A program made the position numbers and the translations under genes. Under the pieces are notes generated by a model. That model was given only the letters and a program-made list of their open reading frames with translations, did not search any database and had not been told where the DNA came from. A DNA stretch of 39,843 nt from a virus: IMG/VR virus record IMGVR_UViG_3300023276_000002, positions 1-39,843 of that record. One strand, 5' to 3'. Shown piece by piece: positions 7,718 through 15,150 of the stretch; positions within the stretch are counted from its first letter, which is position 1, and each line of letters opens with the position of its first letter.

Positions 7718-8625
7718 TAGTAATAAAACCGATAACCGCAACTACAGGTGTTTTATCTTCATCAACAATCCCCGAGCCTGACACGGCTCGAGGAGAAATT
7801 GAGTGGGTTGCTGGTACTTACAATGAAGGTGATGAGGTAATAAAATCATCTACGCATAGAAGATACAGAGCGGCGACAACCACTACTGACGATCCAGAAG
7901 TCGGTATATTAAAGTCTGTTCCAACATGGGTTATAGTCGGATCATCAAACAGGTATAAAATGTTTGATAGTGAATTCAGCGAAAGTTCGATTGCAACATC
8001 TCCGTTAGTTGTTGAAGTTGAGCCAAACGGTCTTCTTAATGCTGTTGCAGGGTTTGGCGTATTTGGCGCTGAAAATATAACCGTAACAGTAACAGACCCG
8101 ATTGATGGCGTTGTATATAATCACGATATAGCTATGCAAGATTACTCAAGCGTAACAGATTGGTACAACTACTTTTTTACACCTCTATCACTAATTAGTG
8201 AATTTGTGCTATTGGACTTGCCACCGTATGGCAACGCAACTGTTAAAGTTACAATGACAGGCGGTGGCGATATAACAATCGCAACACTTTTAGGTGGCCC
8301 ACAAATTAATATAGGCGTTGCAAATTACGGAACAAGCGTTCAATTAATAGATTACTCTAGAAGAGAGCCTGACGGATTCGGCGGATTTAAAATAGTTAAG
8401 CGAAGAACATCAAAGCTTGTTAACTTCGATGCGACAGTGCAAACGAACAATGTAAACTATGTATTCAAGCAGTTGCAAGATCTTTCTCAGGTTGCTGCTG
8501 TGTGGGTTGGATCTGAAGAGGTTGATGATCCGACGCTTGTTTACGGATATTACAAAGACTACACCAATAATATATCATCACCAACAATTACAGATGCAAC
8601 AATAACAGTCGAGGGTTTATCATAA
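7714..8625 (+). CDS. Tail tip / distal tail protein with N-terminal carbohydrate-binding-like module
   Basis: 303 residues from a GTG at 7714 that overlaps the tape measure stop. Residues about 26-75 read like a CBM5/12-type chitin-binding-like module (EWVAGTYNEGDEVIKSSTHRRYRA, split by Trp and aromatic residues, and a PTWVIVG ending); such small modules occur in tail-tip proteins of many phages. The rest is beta-rich. Being the first gene after the tape measure it should be the distal tail or hub-equivalent component. The last base is shared with the next ATG. Exact role is inferred from position. Confidence 0.6.
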   Translation: MIVIKPITATTGVLSSSTIPEPDTARGEIEWVAGTYNEGDEVIKSSTHRRYRAATTTTDDPEVGILKSVPTWVIVGSSNRYKMFDSEFSESSIATSPLVVEVEPNGLLNAVAGFGVFGAENITVTVTDPIDGVVYNHDIAMQDYSSVTDWYNYFFTPLSLISEFVLLDLPPYGNATVKVTMTGGGDITIATLLGGPQINIGVANYGTSVQLIDYSRREPDGFGGFKIVKRRTSKLVNFDATVQTNNVNYVFKQLQDLSQVAAVWVGSEEVDDPTLVYGYYKDYTNNISSPTITDATITVEGLS

Positions 8626-10106
8626 TGGCAATACCACTATTAACACCTTACGCAGGGGTTGCGCCCTCGCGTGTCGGTCAAACGCAGACAGAGTTCAGCA
8701 ATAACGGCGATGATATGAATTCATATTACGCAGTTATTGCAACTGAAATGAATTTAACAATTGAAGCAATGAATATAACGTCTGCTCAAGTTGACGCTGA
8801 CGCAGAGACAGCCAAAAGCTCAGCCGAGTCTGCCGCCTCTTCTGCTAACTTCAAAGGTAATTGGTCTGATTTGACAGGGCCTTTGAATATCCCGTCATCA
8901 GTTTTTCACAATGACGCATACTGGCAGCTAGTGACAAACCTTCCCGACGTGACACTAAGCGAACCTAGTAGCACGAATGCAAACTGGGCGGTTAGCTACT
9001 CAGAATTAAATGAGATAGCACGCATTAAAAACGTGCTTAATTCAGAGGTTATATCTAGCATTGATACAGTAACTCAGCTAGGGCCAGTTAAATTCATACT
9101 AGACTCCACCCAGCAGGTCACATTCAACAAGCCCATTGGCATTGGGCAAACAGAGACGATAGTAAGCATAGTATTAGACACGCTAACAACATCGGCCGGA
9201 TCATATCAATTGATAAGATCCTATGCTCCAATTGAAAATAGACTGCGTGGAAATCAAAATTTCAATGTGATCGGCGCCACAGGCTCCACGCTTCCTGACG
9301 CGACACCAAGAACATACGCGACAGGGACGTACATGTCTGCCGACTGGTTTATTGTGGCATCTGATGCGGAGCAAGTGACGCTCATTGATGGCGTGTTAAA
9401 AAGCGGAAATGGAACGGGCGTATTAAGGCGCACATATCCTAGAGATCCAGCGGATACGATTTCAGTCGCAAACCAATTTGCATCTGTAATCAAGCATGAT
9501 GAGTCGCAGGTATTTAACGATACACTAGCAACGACGGGCGTATTTTTAGATGAAGATACAAACAAACTTTATCTTGACGTTGCTCTCTCGAAGTTCCCAG
9601 ACGGGATTAAAATGATAACGCTTGGTGACGGGCCTGGTCGAGCCTCGTATATAAGCAATGAGGAGTCTGCTGACGAGTACAACAAAGGTTTAGTTATCTC
9701 TTCGACAGCGCAAGCGCAAGCTGGTGCTGATGATGAAACAGCAATTAGCCCATTAAAACTACGGGAAGCACTCAACGCCGCCGGTTCAGCTCCGGTATAT
9801 GCTTGCCGAACATGGGGTAATTTTAACGGGGAGGGCACAGTATCAATACGCGAAAGCGGAAATGTTAGTTCACTAGTTGATGCTGGACCTGGGCAGCTAA
9901 CGGTTAATTTTATAACGCCACTGCCAGATGCTAACTATGCACCGATAGTTGGCGGAGCAAGGCGGGCCACATACGTTAACGCCGATCAAATCGTTAGCAT
10001 TCGAGATACAGCAAGCGTGCTAACAACATCCATATCAATACTGACAGCAAATACAGCTGGCTCTGCATTTGATTTTAATACAGTGACGTTAGATATAACG
10101 AGATAA
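8625..10106 (+). CDS. Tail fibre / receptor-binding protein
   Basis: 493 residues. The N-terminal ~70 residues (helix-rich, QTEFSNNGDDMNSYYAVIATEM) look like a tail-attachment part followed by an Ala/Ser coiled coil (TAKSSAESAASSANFKGNW). The C-terminal ~100 residues match the tip domain seen on many phage fibres: CRTWGNFNGEGTVSIRESGN, then LTVNFITPLPDANY. Between them lies a SPLKLREAL helix that resembles the trimerising segments before such tips. It is the last large gene of the tail cluster, and it is likely to decide host range. Confidence 0.75.
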   Translation: MAIPLLTPYAGVAPSRVGQTQTEFSNNGDDMNSYYAVIATEMNLTIEAMNITSAQVDADAETAKSSAESAASSANFKGNWSDLTGPLNIPSSVFHNDAYWQLVTNLPDVTLSEPSSTNANWAVSYSELNEIARIKNVLNSEVISSIDTVTQLGPVKFILDSTQQVTFNKPIGIGQTETIVSIVLDTLTTSAGSYQLIRSYAPIENRLRGNQNFNVIGATGSTLPDATPRTYATGTYMSADWFIVASDAEQVTLIDGVLKSGNGTGVLRRTYPRDPADTISVANQFASVIKHDESQVFNDTLATTGVFLDEDTNKLYLDVALSKFPDGIKMITLGDGPGRASYISNEESADEYNKGLVISSTAQAQAGADDETAISPLKLREALNAAGSAPVYACRTWGNFNGEGTVSIRESGNVSSLVDAGPGQLTVNFITPLPDANYAPIVGGARRATYVNADQIVSIRDTASVLTTSISILTANTAGSAFDFNTVTLDITR

Positions 10107-10118
10107 TGAGGATTTAAA

Positions 10119-10394
10119 ATGAGAGTTGTATATAGAAACACGGATAACAGCGTTGGCGTTTTAATACCCGCGTCCGAGGCGCTTGAGTTTGCGACTATTG
10201 AACAGATAGCAGAAAAAGACGTGCCCTTTGAACTGGCCTACAAAATCGTAGATGATTCTGAGATACCAGCCGATCGATCTCAGCGCGAAATGTGGGAGTG
10301 GGATTCAAACATTGAACCTGATGGGTTCGGCGGCGAGTCTAACGAGTTTGATGAAGAGCTTTTAGCTGTTTATAACATGAGGATTAAAAAGTGA
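10119..10394 (+). CDS. Small acidic protein after the tail fibre
   Basis: 91 residues, AGGATTT ribosome site. The sequence is strongly acidic and contains Trp-rich MWEWDSNIEPDGFGG. Genes of this kind follow fibre genes in many phages and often help fibre folding or carry a chaperone-like role; that role here is inferred from position. Its stop overlaps the start of the next gene (GTGA). Confidence 0.65.
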   Translation: MRVVYRNTDNSVGVLIPASEALEFATIEQIAEKDVPFELAYKIVDDSEIPADRSQREMWEWDSNIEPDGFGGESNEFDEELLAVYNMRIKK

Positions 10395-10765
10395 TTATTG
10401 TAAATAAAACCAAAGAAATTGGCGATTGCAAATGCAAAAAAGCAACTGAAATTAGAAACGAGTGTCAAAGTAGAATAAACGCAGGGTTTATTGCTAGCGT
10501 TACGTTTCCAGATGCAAACTACAGAAACGACCGAGACCAGCAGCAAAAAATGAGAGAGGCTGCTGAATCTACTGGTGGCGGTTATATCTGGATGAATGAA
10601 GACTTCACCAAGCATACGCAAGCACAGTCGCAACAGGTCTATAGCTTGTCAAAGTTAGAAAAAGAGGCCCACTTTATTAGAAACGCACAAAAGCAAGAGT
10701 ATTTGCAAAACCCCGATTTAACAGTCGAGCAAATCAACGCCGTCACATGGGATAGCGTAGAGTAA
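10391..10765 (+). CDS. DUF4376-like fibre-associated protein
   Basis: 124 residues from a GTG in a GTGA overlap. The middle resembles DUF4376 proteins that lie downstream of fibre genes: a segment like FIASVTFPDANYRNDRDQQ, then YIWMNEDFTKHT and helices with QVYSLSKLEKEAHFIRNAQK. DUF4376 is of unknown biochemical function and is thought to be fibre-related. It is the last gene of the tail operon; a weak terminator follows. The N-terminus has CKCKKATEIRNEC, a Cys pair without a matching partner pair. Confidence 0.55.
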   Translation: MIIVNKTKEIGDCKCKKATEIRNECQSRINAGFIASVTFPDANYRNDRDQQQKMREAAESTGGGYIWMNEDFTKHTQAQSQQVYSLSKLEKEAHFIRNAQKQEYLQNPDLTVEQINAVTWDSVE

Positions 10766-10773
10766 CAAACCGA

Positions 10774-10801
10774 GCAGGCTTAACGGCTTGCGCGCTTCTA
10801 T
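10774..10801. terminator. Weak terminator between converging transcripts
   Basis: GCAGGC and GCTTGC flank TTAACG, with CTATTTTCGTTTT downstream on the plus strand. It is the only structure in the 43 bases separating the rightward tail operon from the leftward replication operon. One G-T pair and a broken T-run make it a weak call. Confidence 0.35.
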
Positions 10802-10808
10802 TTTCGTT

Positions 10809-11243
10809 TTATAGCCCTAAATATCCAAAATATGCAGCGCTTCTAGTGTCCTCATTGCTGCGACCTTTCCATCCTGTAACCAGCTCAAATTGCTTTTTGT
10901 CTTTTTTCCACATTTTACTTATTTTGTGTTTTACCACTTTTACATCTAGGTATTTAAAAAGCCTCTCAAGTTCAACTTGTGATTGCTGAACCATTCCAAG
11001 CCTACGTGCTATTGATTGCTGAACATTTTTATTATTTCCAGTTCTGAAAATTGCGTTATTTGCGCAAACATCCTCAATGTGAACCTCGGCACAATCAAGC
11101 CAAGGAGCTTCGTATTGATTTGTTAAAAAATCCATTAACTCTAATAGCGTCATGCACTTCAAAATAACAAGACCCCCACTCTCATAGATAGAAACTCCAT
11201 GCGCCTTGCTATCTGGATCAATTCCTATAATAATCTTACTCAT
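10809..11243 (-). CDS. RuvC-like Holliday junction resolvase
   Basis: 144 residues with an RNase H-like fold pattern: GIDPDSKAHGVS at residues 7-18 (catalytic Asp9), a VHIEDV strand with Glu57, and NEDTRSAA near residues 130-137 supplying the last acidic residue. These are the RuvC-type metal-binding positions. The protein is a little shorter than bacterial RuvC. It would resolve branched replication and recombination products before packaging. It overlaps the upstream gene (ATGA) and is the last gene of the leftward operon. Confidence 0.8.
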   Translation of the reverse strand: MSKIIIGIDPDSKAHGVSIYESGGLVILKCMTLLELMDFLTNQYEAPWLDCAEVHIEDVCANNAIFRTGNNKNVQQSIARRLGMVQQSQVELERLFKYLDVKVVKHKISKMWKKDKKQFELVTGWKGRSNEDTRSAAYFGYLGL

Positions 11244-11539
11244 GCTTTTAATAACCCCTCGTTAATCCAATATGCTTGCGTAGCTTCAAGCGCTCTAAGT
11301 AAATCCTCTTGTAAGTTTGGATTGGCTAGAGAGTTATAGCTCACACGCCCGTCAATAGCATCATGGCAAGAGCTACAAGCAAAGACCGCCATTGTATCAT
11401 TGCACTTGATTGCCGTGCCTCTGTCGCGCCCTATATGCGCTAAAACAGTTGTTTCGTTATTGCCGTTGCAAGTGCCGACAAGTCTCAATTCGCAATCACG
11501 GCCTCTTGCGCTTTCGCGTAGTTTTTTGCTTCTAATCAT
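11240..11539 (-). CDS. DUF1364 family protein (HNH-like, zinc-site)
   Basis: 99 residues matching the DUF1364 pattern: RDCELRLVGTCNGNNETTVLAH, then a gap and AVFACSSCHDAIDGR. Cys16, Cys24, His35, Cys55, Cys58 and His59 are arranged like a zinc-stabilised HNH-type endonuclease core. DUF1364 genes are common next to recombination genes of lambdoid phages, as here beside a RuvC-like gene. Nuclease activity is expected from the family but not proven. AAGGACG precedes the ATG. Confidence 0.75.
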   Translation of the reverse strand: MIRSKKLRESARGRDCELRLVGTCNGNNETTVLAHIGRDRGTAIKCNDTMAVFACSSCHDAIDGRVSYNSLANPNLQEDLLRALEATQAYWINEGLLKA

Positions 11540-11714
11540 TTTTACGTCCTTCGTTTATTTTCCGATACATTGCACTTACTTCATCACCAGCAATCCCACG
11601 CTTCAGAGCTGCATCACGAATCAGCCCTGCCTTATCAAACAAAACAACATCATTTAATTTGCTATTTAAAAATGCGGTGCATTGCTTCTCTAGCCACTGG
11701 TCATTATCACTCAT
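11532..11714 (-). CDS. Hypothetical protein
   Basis: 60 residues using the ATG at 11714, which has GAGG seven bases upstream; a longer form from a TTG at 11720 would lose that spacing. Mostly helical (QWLEKQCTAFLNSK, DKAGLIRDAALKRGI). No family recognised. It overlaps the next gene by 8 bases and lies in the recombination part of the leftward operon. Confidence 0.6.
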   Translation of the reverse strand: MSDNDQWLEKQCTAFLNSKLNDVVLFDKAGLIRDAALKRGIAGDEVSAMYRKINEGRKND

Positions 11715-11723
11715 GCGCAATCC

Positions 11724-12161
11724 TCAAAAAAACGATATTAATTTACTGTAAGTTTCTTGGTCAGTGTTTTTAAAAATGTGCTTCATGGCTGCATTAGTCA
11801 ATGCTATGTAACACTGCTCAAACTCCTCTTGACTCATGTTTGAATATGAGAGTGATTTAGCTTCAATTCGCACTGAACCGCTAATAGAATGATAGCTTTC
11901 GTAATAACCAGCAAGAACGGTTAAATGTTCTCTAAATACGTTAAATTGCTTTCGTTCGCTTTGAAATTCATTACCGCCCTTCCAGTGTGAAAAGCAAAAA
12001 TTAAAAAATGCAAACACCTTTCTGTGAAAAGACGGGTTGCGAGAAAGCTTGATATTAACCTCGTAAAGCTCACCAGTTTTAAATTTAGTGAGTTTGTCTG
12101 ATTCAAGGTCGCTTGCTGGCAGCAATGTGCCACCAGCGACTTTTATCATGTTAACTTTCAT
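11724..12161 (-). CDS. DUF1367 family protein
   Basis: 145 residues. I chose the ATG at 12161 because GGAGG sits 4-5 bases upstream; an upstream in-frame codon would add 12 residues but lacks a site. The core matches DUF1367: a KTGELYEVNIKLSRNPSFHRKVFAF motif (split over residues 28-52) and FSHW. A second block near the end (SMSQEEFEQCYIALTNAAMK in part) is also typical. DUF1367 proteins are found in nin-like regions of lambdoid phages and are thought to aid recombination; biochemistry unknown. Confidence 0.7.
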   Translation of the reverse strand: MKVNMIKVAGGTLLPASDLESDKLTKFKTGELYEVNIKLSRNPSFHRKVFAFFNFCFSHWKGGNEFQSERKQFNVFREHLTVLAGYYESYHSISGSVRIEAKSLSYSNMSQEEFEQCYIALTNAAMKHIFKNTDQETYSKLISFF

Positions 12162-12232
12162 TTCGCCTCCGCATAACACACGATTAAACGGGCGCAAAAA
12201 GACGCTCCGCTTAACACCAAATACTGCGCTTT

Positions 12233-12397
12233 TTAATCATCATCATAGTATTCATCATGCCCGCAGCGAGGGCAGACATGGATGTAAATTTTAAATCCCA
12301 GCTCCCCTGATTCTTTTTCGTCTAGCTTTTTTACAAGCTCGGAGCTATCACCTTTCCACTTGCATTTTCTAACTTTTGTGCATTTTATTTTGCTCAT
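12233..12397 (-). CDS. Small zinc-ribbon-like protein
   Basis: 54 residues, below the usual size cut-off but well supported: AAGGAA lies 5 bases before the ATG and codon use is like its neighbours. It has a CxxxxxC pair near residues 6-12 and CPRCGH near residues 42-47, so four cysteines could hold one zinc. It ends in an acidic tail (DEYYDDD). Such ribbons bind DNA, RNA or protein partners; the partner is unknown. It lies between the Dam methyltransferase and DUF1367 genes. Confidence 0.65.
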   Translation of the reverse strand: MSKIKCTKVRKCKWKGDSSELVKKLDEKESGELGFKIYIHVCPRCGHDEYYDDD

Positions 12398-12448
12398 TTC
12401 CATTCCTTATTTTATTTAAACGTTCAAACATAACAATTAATTAAAGCG

Positions 12449-12988
12449 CTACTTATAAAACCCAACTCTAAAATCATGATACATAAATCGCGTGCTAGCC
12501 TTTATTCCTATCGGCGTAAAGATCGCAACCAAGCAGCTAAACTTCGGGCTATTTTCAGTTCCTTTCGGAGATAAAAACTTTTCACCATTAGGGCGTAAAA
12601 ACTTCAATCTAAAAGGCATTTCAATAATAGTATCAGCCAACTCTTTAGCCTTGCGAACGTAAGCCGTTTCTGGATTGTTTGGTATAATCATAAAGGTTGA
12701 ATTGCCACGACTAGCCTCATAAGCTGACTTCTCGATAAACGGCGTAATATTTGTGAATGGTGGATTGCAAAAATTAAAGTCCAGCCAGTCTAATTTAAGC
12801 GCGTTTTCTTCGCGTTCATCAAGACTGTAATAAAGATCGGCTTTTGCAGTTGCCGCGTTCGCGCAAACATCGAGTTTAAATTCGCTTTTTCCAGTTAGAG
12901 CCAGAAGTGATTTCATAAACCACTTTGGAGTTTGAGCGCAATCTTTTTCACTTGCCGCTGTTGTACTGTTTTCGTTTGAGATTGACAT
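12449..12988 (-). CDS. DNA N6-adenine methyltransferase, Dam type (phage)
   Basis: 179 residues in the phage N6-adenine methyltransferase family (PF05869-like). NPPF at residues 75-78 is the D/N-PP-Y/F catalytic motif, preceded by DWLDFNFC and followed by a helix; LDVCANAATAKADLYYSL near residues 39-56 is the AdoMet/target region of the family. It probably methylates adenine in the phage DNA (GATC in characterised relatives) and so protects it from host restriction or marks it for packaging. GGAG precedes the ATG. Confidence 0.8.
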   Translation of the reverse strand: MSISNENSTTAASEKDCAQTPKWFMKSLLALTGKSEFKLDVCANAATAKADLYYSLDEREENALKLDWLDFNFCNPPFTNITPFIEKSAYEASRGNSTFMIIPNNPETAYVRKAKELADTIIEMPFRLKFLRPNGEKFLSPKGTENSPKFSCLVAIFTPIGIKASTRFMYHDFRVGFYK

Positions 12989-13006
12989 GGTGACTCCTAA
13001 ATAAAT

Positions 13007-13726
13007 TTAATTAACCAACTGCAACACCCTGCTTGTAAATTGGTACTTATCAGCTTTTGCAACACGGTCAAAGCTTGTTATAAAATCAATATGCTCATCT
13101 TCGAGCTTGAAATTATGTGATCGCGGCTGTGCAATCTCACCTTGCTTATTAACGCCGATAATTTTTAGGTTTCCGTTTGAGTCCATAATCACAAGATTAA
13201 CTTGCTTTTCAGCTTTGCCGTTTTCAACTATTTCTGTTTTAGATGGGAAAATTGTAAATGAATATTTACCGATTGTTTTCATGCCAGTTAAGCGCAGACG
13301 GGCAATGTCAGATTTATTTACGGCTATTTGCTCACGGTAATCTTTACAGTCTTTCGTTAGCGACTCGATTCTTGCCAGTTGCTTTTTAGATGATTGAGCA
13401 TGGTTTGCTTTTAGTTTTTTAAGCGACTTGTTTTCATTGCGCAACTGTTTGATGTCTTTATTATCGGCTTTCAGCGAAATATTTGCAGACTCTAGCGATT
13501 TTGCGTAATCAACGGCAATCAAGGCGTTTTTCTCAATCGTTACAATATTTGCTTCACGTTGTCGCGCATCGGCTTCAAGCTTGTTTATTTTAAGTTGGTT
13601 GGCGTCGTTGACGTCACAAGCTTCATTGTACTCATTAATCGACTCATCATTGAACTTAATAAGTTCTTCAATTAGATTTTTTTGGCTTAAATCGCCGGAT
13701 AAAATTTTATCTATTATTTTTTGCAT
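13007..13726 (-). CDS. Coiled-coil protein of unknown function
   Basis: 239 residues. About residues 15-150 form a long coiled coil dense in Lys, Asn, Glu and Leu (KDIKQLRNENKSLKKLKAN), and residues ~155-239 form a compact beta-rich C-terminal domain (KTIGKYSFTIFPSKTEIV). No signal peptide or membrane segment. Located between the RHH-like gene and the Dam gene in the leftward operon. The shape suggests a dimer that bridges partners, for example on DNA, but I do not recognise a family and no function is claimed. Confidence 0.65.
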   Translation of the reverse strand: MQKIIDKILSGDLSQKNLIEELIKFNDESINEYNEACDVNDANQLKINKLEADARQREANIVTIEKNALIAVDYAKSLESANISLKADNKDIKQLRNENKSLKKLKANHAQSSKKQLARIESLTKDCKDYREQIAVNKSDIARLRLTGMKTIGKYSFTIFPSKTEIVENGKAEKQVNLVIMDSNGNLKIIGVNKQGEIAQPRSHNFKLEDEHIDFITSFDRVAKADKYQFTSRVLQLVN

Positions 13727-13756
13727 GATAGTATTACCTTGTATGTAAGATTAATT

Positions 13757-13780
13757 GCCCTGTTGTCGCAGGGCTTTTTT
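13757..13780 (+). terminator. Plus-strand terminator inside the leftward operon
   Basis: GCCCTG, TTGTCG loop, CAGGGC and six T, all read on the plus strand. On the minus strand the T-run would precede the hairpin, so it should not stop the leftward operon. It points against the direction of the surrounding genes, as does the one at 18303-18330. Confidence 0.7.
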
Positions 13781-13782
13781 AT

Positions 13783-13923
13783 TTAAGATTCTCTTGAAAC
13801 CTTCTCGCGTATTGCATCAAGAATAAATCTACTGACGTTGTAGTTGTCTTTTATTTTCGCCCACAACTCAGGCGGTATTATGACCTCTTTGCGCTTAGAT
13901 TGCGGTTTTCCTTTCAACTGCAT
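13783..13923 (-). CDS. Small ribbon-helix-helix-like regulator
   Basis: 46 residues with GGAGG five bases before the ATG. A basic N-terminus is followed by KEVIIPPELW (strand), then two helices, NVSRFILDAIREKV. That order (strand, helix, helix ending in a hydrophobic turn) is the ribbon-helix-helix (Arc/CopG) layout, and the length is normal for it. As an RHH dimer it could repress one of the phage promoters. Family assignment is by pattern only. It is easily missed because it is so short. Confidence 0.6.
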   Translation of the reverse strand: MQLKGKPQSKRKEVIIPPELWAKIKDNYNVSRFILDAIREKVSRES

Positions 13924-13989
13924 AATGCCTCCTTCGGCTTAATTTACCCTGTAATCATACGTATATAATAACGGAACTGCAAGCGTTAT

Positions 13990-14181
13990 CTACAATTTAT
14001 TATTCAAATGATTCTTAGTTAACTTAATCGATGCCTCATCTTTAAGCGCGCAGCCTTTACAATCATTAAAGCAAGCGTGATATGCACCATCTTCGTGTAT
14101 TGCTGCGCATAGATTAGCTTTTAACTGCTCTGATTTGTTATCAGCTAGGTGATTAAATAAAAGTTTAATTGAACTGATCAT
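13990..14181 (-). CDS. Small Cys-rich hypothetical protein
   Basis: 63 residues, GGAG eight bases before the ATG. It has four cysteines, one near residue 25 and three close together in ACFNDCKGCALKD, with two or three histidines nearby. The spacing could fit a zinc site or an iron-sulfur cluster, but is not a known ribbon. It lies directly behind the cytosine methyltransferase gene (9 bases apart), perhaps co-acting with it. No function claimed. Confidence 0.6.
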   Translation of the reverse strand: MISSIKLLFNHLADNKSEQLKANLCAAIHEDGAYHACFNDCKGCALKDEASIKLTKNHLNNKL

Positions 14182-14190
14182 TGTGACTCC

Positions 14191-15081
14191 TTAGTTATTA
14201 AATAAACAGCTTAATATGTGAGCAATAACAAGCATTGTCCATCCGTTGCCGGTCATTTTATACAATTGTGTATTACTAATGCCGGCGTTTAATAGCGTGT
14301 CGATGTGACGCTCTGGTACTGTTTGAAGTCTCATGCATTCCAAAGGAGTTAGCATGGTTACCTTACCGTCGTCTCGTAGCACATACCATGCATCGCTAGG
14401 TTGTTTTGCATATAACGCAATTATCGTCCCGCACTTATCAGTTTCTCTTGTTACATATTTCCCCGCCCCGAACTTTGAATTCATAACCCTGTCAACTTTG
14501 CCAGGGCTTATTTGCTTTGCGTCAATGCTAAAATCCACATAATCAGCAATGCTTGTTTTTATTCTTTTCGGCTGACCAACTGGAAAACTTGTCCAATAAT
14601 ATCTATTGCGATTCTGAGCTGACACTAATGCGCTATTAATTAAAATCTTATGAACCTTCCATAATGCGTTTTCAGTGTGAGTTGTTATGTATTCCTCAAA
14701 CTCCTTTTTCATCTTCACATTTTCAATTAAAAAATCAGCTTTAGGGTTGTGACATCTAACGTGCTTCATGATATCAAGCATCGTCCAGAATAACATTCCG
14801 CGCTCGTCTTTATCGCCTAGTTGCTTACCAGCTATTGACCATGCCTGACAAGGGAAGCCACCTGTAACTAAATCAATACTTGACCAGTCAATAACCCACT
14901 CGCGCCAGCTTGTCACGTCGCCAAGCTGAATAGTGTCAGGATATAACGCTTGCGTTGCCTGGTTAGCATATTTGTCAATCTCGCTACTGTAATAATTTTC
15001 AACTTCAATTCCGCAATGCTCTAGCGCCATTGCACCAAAGCTCATTCCATTAAATAAACTTAACACGTTTAATTTCTTCAT
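14191..15081 (-). CDS. C5-cytosine DNA methyltransferase
   Basis: 296 residues with all key motifs of the family: SLFNGMSFG (motif I variant, residues 8-16), GFPCQAWS (motif IV with catalytic Cys78), IENVK (motif VI, about 119-123), QNRNR (motif VIII, 156-160) and TGNGW (motif X, about 277-281). The region between motifs VIII and IX is short, so the target domain is small. Likely role: methylate its own genome to escape host restriction. AGGAG precedes the ATG. Together with the Dam-type gene the phage has two modification enzymes. Confidence 0.9.
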   Translation of the reverse strand: MKKLNVLSLFNGMSFGAMALEHCGIEVENYYSSEIDKYANQATQALYPDTIQLGDVTSWREWVIDWSSIDLVTGGFPCQAWSIAGKQLGDKDERGMLFWTMLDIMKHVRCHNPKADFLIENVKMKKEFEEYITTHTENALWKVHKILINSALVSAQNRNRYYWTSFPVGQPKRIKTSIADYVDFSIDAKQISPGKVDRVMNSKFGAGKYVTRETDKCGTIIALYAKQPSDAWYVLRDDGKVTMLTPLECMRLQTVPERHIDTLLNAGISNTQLYKMTGNGWTMLVIAHILSCLFNN

Positions 15082-15150
15082 TTTCCCATCTCCTGGTTAT
15101 ACATCAAAATATATCTATCTCGTTCGCTATCGTAGTTATGAACGGTTATA

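Noticed and set aside
11400-11773. Plus-strand frames over the DUF1364 and neighbouring genes
   Set aside because: Opposite to well supported genes, low-complexity and without ribosome sites.
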